In this document: in pieces, positions 1 to 6,326 of the stretch
How the letters are laid out: each line of letters begins with the position of its first letter
How positions within the stretch are numbered: position 1 is the first letter of the stretch
Origin: CANGYM01 sp044372405
Lineage (GTDB): Bacteria > Pseudomonadota > Alphaproteobacteria > JAJTHO01 > CANGYM01
NCBI GenBank assembly: GCA_044372405.1
Contig: JBILRW010000053.1
Span: forward strand, 1-7,756
DNA length: 7,756 bases
Direction: 5' to 3'
The notes under the pieces: model-generated
The model's input: only the letters and a program-made list of their open reading frames with translations
Databases searched by the model: none
Told to the model about the DNA's origin: nothing
Made by a program: the position numbers and the translations under genes

Positions 1-161
1 AGCGCAGCGAAGCAAGCGCCCCGACAGGATCCAGCATATATGCCAAAACGCGAAGCGTTTTATTCTTTGTTTTTTTAGTGAATATGGACAAAGACTTCGT
101 CTTTGTCATTTGCGCTGGATCCCGGATCTGCGCTCGCTGTGCGAGCTTGTCCGGGATGACG
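1..161. repeat. Composite palindromic repeat element (left copy, probably cut by the window edge)
   Basis: This non-coding element is built from nested inverted repeats. Hairpin one is at 45-61, with arms AAAACGC and GCGTTTT around GAA. Hairpin two is at 87-107, with nine-base arms GACAAAGAC and GTCTTTGTC around TTC. The right part, 119-157, folds as ATCCCGGA...TCCGGGAT with an inner GCTCGC-TGT-GCGAGC stem. GGATCCAGC near 28-36 faces GCTGGATCC at 115-122 across the middle. A related element lies at 7563-7726 and shares the CAAAACGC-nnn-GCGTTTT hairpin, the GCTGGATCC arm and the TCCGGGATGACG end. Such elements are widely dispersed in alphaproteobacterial genomes; assigning this one to that class is from memory. 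No coding potential was recognised. Confidence 0.7.
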
Positions 162-303
162 GAGTCTATTGGCCTTTTTTTGAAAGTGAATTGGTATAAC
201 TGGCAAATGCTGCCCGTAGCAGGATTGATCTTCTGCACCTAACCTGCTAAAAATCCATTTTTATGTTCGTCAGAGTGTTGCAAAAAAAGAATAGGAAGTA
301 ACA
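162..303 (+). promoter_or_regulatory. Upstream region of the restriction-modification operon with a weak promoter candidate
   Basis: No gene is recognised in this AT-rich stretch. A possible sigma-70-like promoter is TTGATC at 225-230, a 17-nt spacer, and TAAAAA at 248-253; each box matches consensus at only four of six positions. A Shine-Dalgarno-like AGGAAG lies at 293-298, five bases before the endonuclease ATG at 304. No controller-protein gene and no clear C-box operator are present. I also looked here on the minus strand for the missing end of the DUF2237 gene found at 2071-2178 and did not find it. Confidence 0.3.
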
Positions 304-1218
304 ATGACAAGAATCATCAGCCCGGAAGCAATAGCAAGGAGGGCTTACTGGATAAACGAAATCCAAAAGATAAGCGGAGTATTTGTTGATGATTCTACGA
401 GGGTTGAGAAAGAGCTTGGAGATGAGATAGAAAAATCAGGGGTTACGTCCGTAATTGACCATCTTAGGCTTTGCGGAGACATTCCAGAATCATATCACCA
501 TGATTCGAGTGAGGAAAAACTTTACTCAAAATATACCGATGCTGTTTTATGCGAAGCATTTAAGGCAATAGGTATTAAAAGCATTGTTATTAAAGAAAGG
601 GCTGACGTTGCTGACGTAGAGGGGTTTGCCAAAAATTTTAGCTTTGTGGCCGACGCTAAATCATTTCGACTGAGCCGTACTGCAAAAAATCAAAAAGACT
701 TTAAGGTCCAAGCGATGGATCGCTGGAAGCACGGAAAAACCCACGCAATGGTTGTTTGCCCTATTTATCAGATTCCGGTTAAATCTAGTCAAATTTACGA
801 GCAGGCCAGTGCACGAAATGTTTGTATTTTTACATACTCACACCTGTCAGTTTTGGTTTGTTATTCTATTGTTGAAGGTCAATCAGCCGCTGAAGAATTA
901 CTGCATTCCATTTTTCAAACCATCCCAAAACTTAACCCATCAAAAGATGCTGCGTCTTACTGGCAAGCAGTTAATGGCGTTATGCTTGGGCATTCTAAGA
1001 TAATGGACGCCTTATGGAAGGATGAAAAGGTCGCGGCGATTGAATCAATAGCCGCGGCAAAAAGCATTGCCCTAGCCTTTCTCGCGTCAGAGCGTGAGAA
1101 GATCATGAGAATGACACATGCGGAAGCCCTTAAGGAATTAGTTCGGGTTCACAAAATTGAAAGTCGGATTAAAGCGATCAACGCGCTGACCGATAACGGA
1201 ATCATGGCAATCAGATGA
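304..1218 (+). CDS. HindIII-family type II restriction endonuclease
   Basis: This 304-residue protein is predicted to cut unmodified double-stranded DNA, most likely at AAGCTT as HindIII and its isoschizomers do. The decisive sequence is the block around residues 115-135, VADAKSF followed by RLSRTAKNQKDFKV, which agrees with my memory of HindIII almost residue for residue. It carries the metal-binding D117 and K119 (D-x-K, PD-(D/E)XK fold) and D132, matching HindIII Asp108, Lys110 and Asp123. The preceding SSEEKLYSK motif (residues 68-76) also matches the HindIII region that supplies an acidic active-site residue. The length is close to HindIII (about 300 residues), so the gene looks intact. 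The ATG at 304 follows AGGAAG. Its stop overlaps the methyltransferase start as ATGA at 1215-1218. AT-rich codon use differs from the ATPase genes, which suggests acquisition by transfer. The family call is firm; the exact specificity is inference. Confidence 0.93.
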   Translation: MTRIISPEAIARRAYWINEIQKISGVFVDDSTRVEKELGDEIEKSGVTSVIDHLRLCGDIPESYHHDSSEEKLYSKYTDAVLCEAFKAIGIKSIVIKERADVADVEGFAKNFSFVADAKSFRLSRTAKNQKDFKVQAMDRWKHGKTHAMVVCPIYQIPVKSSQIYEQASARNVCIFTYSHLSVLVCYSIVEGQSAAEELLHSIFQTIPKLNPSKDAASYWQAVNGVMLGHSKIMDALWKDEKVAAIESIAAAKSIALAFLASEREKIMRMTHAEALKELVRVHKIESRIKAINALTDNGIMAIR

Positions 1219-2060
1219 AGGACGGAATGAAAATGAAGCAATTCGAGAATAAAATTCTGAATGCTGATTGTGTTGAGGTAATGAAAAAATTTGATGAGTG
1301 TTCGATTGATCTAACAGTTACATCACCGCCATACGATAATCTTAGGGAATATAAAGGTTACAATTTCTGCTATGAAGAAATTTCTCGACAGCTTTATAGA
1401 GTAACAAAGAACGGCGGCATTGTTGTCTGGGTTACTGGTGACGCAACAATCAATGGAAGCGAAACAGGAACCAGCTTTCGACAAGCCTTAGCCTTTATTT
1501 CTGCCGGGTTCAATCTTCATGACACAATGATATTTAGGAAAAAAAATCCTATCCCTCAGATATATCGTAAAAGGTACAATAACGAATTTGAGTATATGTT
1601 TGTTCTAAGCAAGGGTGTTGTTAAAACACATAATCCCATAATGGTTGATTGCTTACACGCGGGCTTACATCTGAACGGGACAACATATAAAAACTACTCT
1701 AAGGGCGTTCAAAAGAGAGAAAAATTTGCAAATCCTGTTAAAGATCAAAAAATAAAGGGCAATATATGGGAGTATGTTGTTGGTAAAAACATTGAGGATC
1801 AAGAGGCCAAAGGACACCCCGCGCCATTTCCATGCAAGCTAGTAGAAGATCATATCCTTTCATGGACAAATCAGGGGGATTTGGTTTTTGATCCGATGGT
1901 AGGAAGTGGAACGACTTGTAAGGTAGCCAAACAACTTGGCCGCCGATATATCGGCGTTGATATCAGTGTTGAATATTGTAATCTTGCAGAAAATAGGATT
2001 TCTCTTTCTGAAATCTCAGAAAAAATTGATTTTTTTCCGTTACTTGAAAGACAATCTTAA
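1215..2060 (+). CDS. DNA adenine methyltransferase of the HindIII-like restriction-modification system
   Basis: This is an S-adenosylmethionine-dependent methyltransferase predicted to protect the sites cut by the preceding endonuclease, probably AAGCTT by N6-adenine methylation. Motif order is that of the beta class: catalytic motif IV TSPPY at residues 36-40, a central region with the presumed target-recognition part, HPAPFP (motif X-like) at 201-206, and the SAM-binding motif I FDPMVGSGTT at 225-234, followed by RRYIGVDIS. At 281 residues it is a normal size and complete. The first ATG at 1215 overlaps the endonuclease stop (ATGA), which suits translational coupling. ATG codons at 1227 and 1233 remain possible, because homologues usually begin about where residue 7 lies and AAGGA at 1218-1222 precedes both. 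The sequence alone gives a strong family call; the target site is inferred from the neighbour. Confidence 0.9.
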   Translation: MKDGMKMKQFENKILNADCVEVMKKFDECSIDLTVTSPPYDNLREYKGYNFCYEEISRQLYRVTKNGGIVVWVTGDATINGSETGTSFRQALAFISAGFNLHDTMIFRKKNPIPQIYRKRYNNEFEYMFVLSKGVVKTHNPIMVDCLHAGLHLNGTTYKNYSKGVQKREKFANPVKDQKIKGNIWEYVVGKNIEDQEAKGHPAPFPCKLVEDHILSWTNQGDLVFDPMVGSGTTCKVAKQLGRRYIGVDISVEYCNLAENRISLSEISEKIDFFPLLERQS

Positions 2061-2070
2061 ATCTACTTTG

Positions 2071-2178
2071 AAGATCATTACCACGTGATTTGGTGAATTC
2101 CAGAAATTCATCGGTAACGATGGCCGCGATGACGTGGCTACCCGTATCCGCCTCACCGGTGCGGCAATAGCCATTCCT
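2071..2178 (-). pseudogene. Internal fragment of a DUF2237-family gene
   Basis: Read on the minus strand, these 36 codons give RNGYCRTGEADTGSH followed by VIAAIVTDEFLEFTKSRGNDL. This is the conserved centre of the DUF2237 family, whose function is unknown. Intact members, recalled at roughly 110-130 residues, begin with an NVLG...CS...TGF segment and continue after GNDL with STP...YGFPGLKPGDRWCLC. Both ends are absent here. On the N-terminal side the reading runs straight into the end of the DCC-family gene in another frame. On the C-terminal side it breaks after the leucine codon at 2071-2073, only about ten bases beyond the methyltransferase stop. The fragment therefore marks the boundary of the restriction-modification cassette. 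It cannot encode a working protein. Confidence 0.75.
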
Positions 2179-2179
2179 T

Positions 2180-2563
2180 TTATTGCTTAGCCACATCATC
2201 CGCTTTTATGGCTATTTGGCAATGGGAAAGCCGATTGAAACGCCATGTGGCAAACGCTCGGTAAGCAATACCCGCAACAGGGCGAATAAAACCAGCACCC
2301 ACTAGGGATGCCAAGACTCGCCAGCGCGGTATCTGCCGCCATATCAGGATGAATGCATCCACACCCACATGCAGTTTTCCCTGCACGTCTTGCGCATGCA
2401 GCAGCTTTAATCCATCAGCGTAGGCAACGCCGAGCCTCTCAAGCGATGATGCATCAACGGTAATATCGACCCAATCAAACACGCCTTCCGGCGCGATGCG
2501 TTTATAGTGCTGGATCTCGCGGCGACACAGGCCACATTTGCCGTCGTAAAAGACGCTTATCAT
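2180..2563 (-). CDS. DCC-family (DUF393) thiol-disulfide oxidoreductase-like protein
   Basis: This 127-residue protein begins with the family hallmark FYDGKCGLC at residues 5-13, placing the redox pair C10-x-x-C13 in a thioredoxin-like fold. The following RREIQHYKRI and the VDAFILIWRQIP...W segment near residues 68-80 are also typical. The family is thought to carry out thiol-disulfide chemistry, but substrates are largely unknown. There is no signal peptide, so it is probably cytoplasmic. Its ATG (2563-2561) overlaps the TGA of the photolyase gene (2562-2560), so the two are almost certainly cotranscribed and translationally coupled. The gene is complete. Just past its stop lies the DUF2237 remnant, so the original operon may once have been longer. 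The family call is firm; a role beside the photolyase is inference. Confidence 0.88.
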   Translation of the reverse strand: MISVFYDGKCGLCRREIQHYKRIAPEGVFDWVDITVDASSLERLGVAYADGLKLLHAQDVQGKLHVGVDAFILIWRQIPRWRVLASLVGAGFIRPVAGIAYRAFATWRFNRLSHCQIAIKADDVAKQ

Positions 2564-4098
2564 AAAATACCTTGCGCCATTTTTTGTAAACTCAATGCCG
2601 CTTGCGCCCGAATGGCTTTTTGTTTTTCCGGCGTAAACTTATCCCAAGTCGAAAACACATAGGGCATACGCTGATTGCGGCGAAATTTTTGTTCATGCCG
2701 AACCAGAAAATCCCAATAGAGAGCATTAAAGGGGCAGGCTTTTTCGCCCGTCATTTCGTCGGGGTTGAACGTGCATTTCTCGCAATAATTGCTCATGCGG
2801 TGAATATATTTTCCGCTGGCAGCATAGGGCTTGCTGGCGACCACACCCCCATCACCAAACAGCGCCATACCCAGCGTGTTTGGCATTTCCGCCCATTCAT
2901 ACGCATCGGAATACACAGCCAGATACCATGCTTGCACGGCCTTCACATCCAGCCCTGCAAGCAATGCAAAATTACCGGTGATCATCAGTCGTTGAATATG
3001 GTGCGAATAGGCATGATCGCGCGTGTGACGCACACTTTCTGCCATACAAAACATATGCGTATTAGCGCCCCAGTAAAAATCGGGCAGCGGGTGGGTGGCA
3101 TTCAGCGTATTGCGCTGGCCATATTCCGGCATGAAGTGCCAGTAAATGCCGCGTATGTACTCTCGCCAACCGAGAATCTGGCGAATGAACCCCTCAACAG
3201 CATTCAGCGGCGCTTTGCTTGCGCGATAGGCAGCCTCGGCTTTCTGGCATATCTCCAGCGGCAGAAGCAGCCCCGCATTAAGGTAACTTGAAAGGAGCGA
3301 ATGATACAGATACGGCTCACCCGCCACCATAGCATCTTGATAATCACCAAAATGAGGGAGGATATGGGTCACGAAATGATCAAGTTCCATCAGCGCTTGT
3401 TTGCGTGTGACTGCATAATAAAAGGGCTCAAGGGTGCCAAAATGATGACTGAAGGTATCTTTTACAAGCGCAAGAACGTCTTGGGTGATGGCAGATTTTT
3501 TGTGGCTAAGGCGCGGCGGTGATGTCATGCCTACTTTTGGGGGCTTGCGATTCTCTTTATCGTAATTCCATTCACCACCCGAGGGTTTTCCGTCAGGCTG
3601 CATCAGGATGGCATATTTCCTGCGCATCTCCCGATAGAAGAACTCCATGCGGAGTTGTTTCTTACCTTGTGCCCAGGCATCAAATTCTGCATGCGTTGCC
3701 AGAAAACGTGTGTCCGATAAAATCTCAACGGGAATGCCTAGATTTTTCTGCCAACCCTTCATCATGTCGAGCACGCGGTATTCGCTTGGTTCCGTAACAA
3801 TCAGGCGCGAAGATTTCAATTCTTTCGCTGCACGTTGCACTTCACCGGTGAAACTGCCTGTATTGCTTGCATCATCTAGTTTTACGTACCGCACACGCAC
3901 GCCGCTTGCTTCCAGCCCTGCTGCAAAGTGGCGCATGGCAGAAAATAAAAAGGCGATCTTTTTCGGATGATGGGGAACGTAACGGGCTTCCTCCATGACC
4001 TCGCACAGCATGACAGTATCCTGTGCTTTGTCCACGCCGTGCAGCGAAGAAATAGATGCAGAAAGCTGATCGGCGAGAATAAGGCGCAGCGCAGTCAT
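2560..4098 (-). CDS. Cryptochrome/photolyase family protein, FeS-BCP type (PhrB/CryB-like (6-4) photolyase)
   Basis: This 512-residue flavoprotein is predicted to repair UV photoproducts in DNA using blue light. It starts with LRLILADQLS and the VMEEARYVPHHPKKI segment of the N-terminal antenna domain (residues 5-47), typical of photolyase-related proteins that bind a lumazine chromophore. The C-terminal FAD domain contains GFIRQILGWREYIRG (303-317), SHHIQRLMITGNFALL (365-380) and the AYEWAEMPNTLGM segment (399-411). Cysteines C351, C439, C442 and C455 match, one position shifted, the four ligands of the [4Fe-4S] cluster in Agrobacterium PhrB (350, 438, 441, 454). Length is normal for the group. 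The ATG at 4098 has no strong Shine-Dalgarno sequence. The gene overlaps the DCC-family gene by four bases. The subgroup is clear; (6-4) photoproduct repair rather than a sensory role is the family-based expectation. Confidence 0.94.
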   Translation of the reverse strand: MTALRLILADQLSASISSLHGVDKAQDTVMLCEVMEEARYVPHHPKKIAFLFSAMRHFAAGLEASGVRVRYVKLDDASNTGSFTGEVQRAAKELKSSRLIVTEPSEYRVLDMMKGWQKNLGIPVEILSDTRFLATHAEFDAWAQGKKQLRMEFFYREMRRKYAILMQPDGKPSGGEWNYDKENRKPPKVGMTSPPRLSHKKSAITQDVLALVKDTFSHHFGTLEPFYYAVTRKQALMELDHFVTHILPHFGDYQDAMVAGEPYLYHSLLSSYLNAGLLLPLEICQKAEAAYRASKAPLNAVEGFIRQILGWREYIRGIYWHFMPEYGQRNTLNATHPLPDFYWGANTHMFCMAESVRHTRDHAYSHHIQRLMITGNFALLAGLDVKAVQAWYLAVYSDAYEWAEMPNTLGMALFGDGGVVASKPYAASGKYIHRMSNYCEKCTFNPDEMTGEKACPFNALYWDFLVRHEQKFRRNQRMPYVFSTWDKFTPEKQKAIRAQAALSLQKMAQGIL

Positions 4099-4276
4099 TA
4101 TTTTACTTTGATTGTACCAAACAAAGACATATGGATACTATCATTGATCAAAGCGTCAGTATACTCTTGCTTCACGCTTTTCGAACATCATTAGATGACT
4201 TGCCGATAACCATAACCACCCCCTAGCATCCCCATCCCTATCCTGTTATAAGGAAGCATCTCACAGGAGTCCCCGC
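4099..4276. other. Divergent intergenic region between the photolyase and V-ATPase genes
   Basis: This 178-base gap must hold start signals for both directions. Toward the photolyase (minus strand) I see only weak boxes: TACAAT (complement of 4111-4116), very close to the ATG, and TATACT (complement of 4158-4163). Neither has a convincing -35 partner. An eight-base palindrome TTGATCAA lies at 4144-4151 and could be an operator or chance. Toward atpB there is an extended -10 at 4244-4252. No trace of atpA or atpE coding sequence was recognised here. Confidence 0.5.
4244..4252 (+). promoter_or_regulatory. Extended -10 promoter candidate for atpB
   Basis: TGTTATAAG fits the extended -10 pattern TG-n-TATAAT with one mismatch. 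The -35 position (near 4224-4229) is poor, as is common for extended -10 promoters. Transcription would begin near 4259, leaving a leader of about 18 bases that contains the ribosome-binding sequence CAGGAG at 4264-4269, seven bases before the atpB ATG. This supports independent expression of the atpB-atpD pair, without readthrough from an upstream atpA. Confidence 0.4.
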
Positions 4277-5617
4277 ATGCTTATTCACAACAACATTACG
4301 GAAATTGCGGGCGATATCGTTCGTTTGGACGTTTCATCCGGTGCCACGCCGCGGCTGGAGGAATTGGCCTTGCTCACCGATGCCGACGGCCAGGATCGTT
4401 TGGCCCAGGTGATTCAGCTGGATGAAAATATCGTTTCCTTGCAGGTCTACACGGGGACCAAGGGCGTTTCCCGCGGGGCCAGCGTGCGCTTTTTGGGGGA
4501 TACCATGCGGGTCACGGCCTCATCCAGTATTCTGGGGCGGATTTTTGACGGCACGGGTCAGCCCATGGATGGCGGGCCGAGTCTTGAGAATGAAGCAACC
4601 TATCCGCTGGGCACCCCGTCGGTAAACCCCATGCGCCGGACGTTGGCTTCGCAGATGATCCGCACGGATGTACCCATGATTGATGTGTTTAATTGTCTGG
4701 TAGAGAGCCAAAAAATTCCGATTTTTTCCGTGGCCGGAGAGCCCTATAACGCGCTGCTGGCCCGCATCGCGGTGCAGGCCGATGCCGATATTGTGGTGTT
4801 TGGCGGCATGGGGTTGATTTTTGATGATTACTATTTGTTCAAAAAAGCCTTTGAGGATGCCGGGGTGTTGGCCCGAACGGTGTTGTTTGTGAATCAGGCC
4901 GCTGATCCGGTGGTGGAGCGCCTCTTGATCCCCGACATGGCCCTGGCGGTGGCGGAGCGTTTTGCCATGCAAGAGGGCAAGCGGGTATTGGTTCTCCTCA
5001 CCGATATGACGGCCTATGCCGATGCCCTGAAGGAAATCGGCGTGGCCATGGAAAAGGTGCCGTCTAACCGGGGCTACACCGGGGATTTGTACTCTCAGCT
5101 GGCGCGGCGTTATGAAAAGGCGTGCGATTTTTACCAGGCCGGTTCCGTAACCATTTTATCCGTGACCACCATGCCCGGCGATGATGTCACCCACCCCGTG
5201 CCCGACAATACGGGGTATATTACCGAGGGGCAGTTTTATTTGCATGGCGGGGTTCTGGATCCCTTCGGTTCCCTCTCGCGCCTAAAACAACACGTCATTG
5301 GCAAGCAAACCCGCGAGGATCACAGCCAGATCATGAACACCATGATTCGTTTTTACGCCGGTGCCAGGGATGCCGAGCAGAAAAAAAGCATGGCGTTTGA
5401 ATTGTCCGAATACGATGAACGGCTGCTGCGCTTTGGCGATCTGTTCCGGTCGCGGTTTATGGATATTGGTGTGTCCATGCCCCTGGAAGAGGCATTGGAT
5501 GTATGCTGGCAGACCTTGGCCGAGTGCTTTGAACCCCATGAACTGCTGATGAAACAAGGCATCATCGATAAGTACTTCCCCAAAAAGGAGACGAGTCATG
5601 TCCACCGTGCGGCTTAG
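4277..5617 (+). CDS. atpB: V-type ATP synthase/ATPase subunit B
   Basis: This is the non-catalytic nucleotide-binding subunit that alternates with catalytic subunit A in the V1 headpiece of a rotary ATPase on the cytoplasmic side of the membrane. The N-terminal barrel domain covers about residues 1-75. SSILGRIFDGTGQPMDGGP (83-101) is the usual hinge region. In place of the catalytic Walker A motif stands SVAGEPYNALLARIA (151-165), typical of B subunits of the Chlamydia and spirochaete group. VLVLLTDMTAYADALKEI (237-254), the PDNTGYITEGQ signature (309-319) and DPFGSLSRLK (328-337) are well kept. The 446-residue length is normal; the last nine or so residues arise where the gene runs over the atpD start. 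CAGGAG supports the ATG at 4277. Partner gene atpA, normally immediately upstream, is missing here. GC-rich codon use contrasts with the restriction-modification and oxygenase genes. Confidence 0.95.
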   Translation: MLIHNNITEIAGDIVRLDVSSGATPRLEELALLTDADGQDRLAQVIQLDENIVSLQVYTGTKGVSRGASVRFLGDTMRVTASSSILGRIFDGTGQPMDGGPSLENEATYPLGTPSVNPMRRTLASQMIRTDVPMIDVFNCLVESQKIPIFSVAGEPYNALLARIAVQADADIVVFGGMGLIFDDYYLFKKAFEDAGVLARTVLFVNQAADPVVERLLIPDMALAVAERFAMQEGKRVLVLLTDMTAYADALKEIGVAMEKVPSNRGYTGDLYSQLARRYEKACDFYQAGSVTILSVTTMPGDDVTHPVPDNTGYITEGQFYLHGGVLDPFGSLSRLKQHVIGKQTREDHSQIMNTMIRFYAGARDAEQKKSMAFELSEYDERLLRFGDLFRSRFMDIGVSMPLEEALDVCWQTLAECFEPHELLMKQGIIDKYFPKKETSHVHRAA

Positions 5618-6203
5618 CAAAGCCGCCCTGAGCGAGCAGGCCGCGCAGCTCAAAGTTTACCGCGCCGCCCTGCCGTCCCTGGATTTAAAACGCCGTCAGC
5701 TGATGCTGGAAAACGCCCGGCAAAAATTGGCCCAGCAGGAACTGATCGCCAGCATCAAGGCCAATGCCGAAAAAGTCGGCACGCACCTGCCGTTGTTGGC
5801 CGATACCCCGCTGGATCTAGAGGGTCTCGTAACCCTGAAAACCGTGACGCTGCGCCATGAAAATATCGTTGGCGTAATCCTGCCCACCTTGGATGCCATA
5901 GAGGTTGAGGTTGCCCCGTACTCCTTCATGGTGTTGCCGCACTGGGTGGACAGCTATGTGGCCATTATGCGTGAACGGTTGGAGTTGGAACAGCGCTATC
6001 GTATCAGCCACCAGCGTCTGGACACTCTGGCCCGGGCCTTAACCAAAATCACCCAGCGGGTGAACCTGTTTCAAAATGTCCTGATCCCCCGAACGCTGGA
6101 GGCCCTGCGCCGTATCCGCATCGCCCTGGCCGACATCGAACGGGCGGCGGTGGTGCGATCGAAACTGGCCAAGAAAAAACAACGGCAGGGTCGGGGGGAG
6201 TAG
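5598..6203 (+). CDS. atpD: V-type ATP synthase/ATPase subunit D (central rotor stalk)
   Basis: Subunit D forms the long antiparallel coiled coil of the rotor shaft that turns inside the A3B3 head. The 201-residue sequence begins with a basic helix ending in LDLKRRQLM (28-36), has a variable central part, and ends with the conserved second helix ITQRVNLFQNVLIP (151-164) followed by LEALRRIRIALADIERA (168-184) and a lysine-rich tail. All are D-subunit features, and the size is normal. The gene overlaps the end of atpB by 20 nt in another frame. A strong Shine-Dalgarno AAGGAG at 5585-5590, seven bases before the ATG, lies within atpB. In Chlamydia-like operons atpI and atpK follow atpD; neither follows here. 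Confidence 0.92.
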   Translation: MSTVRLSKAALSEQAAQLKVYRAALPSLDLKRRQLMLENARQKLAQQELIASIKANAEKVGTHLPLLADTPLDLEGLVTLKTVTLRHENIVGVILPTLDAIEVEVAPYSFMVLPHWVDSYVAIMRERLELEQRYRISHQRLDTLARALTKITQRVNLFQNVLIPRTLEALRRIRIALADIERAAVVRSKLAKKKQRQGRGE

Positions 6204-6326
6204 GGAAAAAGCAAGCGTTATCAGCAAAATAGAACGGTACGCCCACAAACCAGGGGCTCATAAAAAAAATTGACAAATTATTTAATAAATGCAATAAAAA
6301 ATTATACAATAAAATGTAATACTCCG
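6204..6326 (+). promoter_or_regulatory. AT-rich intergenic region with TTGACA promoter element
   Basis: The sequence changes abruptly from GC-rich atpD to AT-rich DNA near 6260. A perfect -35 hexamer TTGACA lies at 6270-6275. Seventeen bases on, 6293-6298 reads AATAAA, a four-of-six -10 match. A further candidate is TACAAT at 6305-6310 with TTAATA at 6282-6287. The TTG of the -35 box could formally serve as a start codon for the next gene, extending it by 19 residues; the promoter reading is more convincing. No hairpin terminator for atpD and no atpI remnant was recognised. Confidence 0.45.

Noticed and set aside
185..250. Short plus-strand tails before the restriction endonuclease, as possible ends of a truncated gene.
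   Set aside because: Two different frames give equally plausible short tails and neither resembles a known protein end.
224..2079. ATTGATCTTC at 224-233 and GAAGATCATT at 2070-2079 form a nine-of-ten inverted match around the restriction-modification cassette.
   Set aside because: A ten-base match with one mismatch between two regions of about 100 bases is expected by chance about as often as not, and the right copy is part of the DUF2237 coding remnant.
2950..2957. CAGCCCTG in the photolyase gene (also near 3915) as further copies of the antitoxin-flanking repeat.
   Set aside because: Only the eight-base core matches; the ATTTC part is absent and the bases encode ordinary residues of the photolyase.
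2602..3291. A 229-codon plus-strand reading frame opposite the photolyase gene.
   Set aside because: It is antisense to a clearly identified gene, has no recognisable domain, and its composition follows the complement of the photolyase codons.
4520..4972. A 150-codon minus-strand frame inside atpB.
   Set aside because: It is a shadow of the GC-rich atpB codons, with no recognisable family features.
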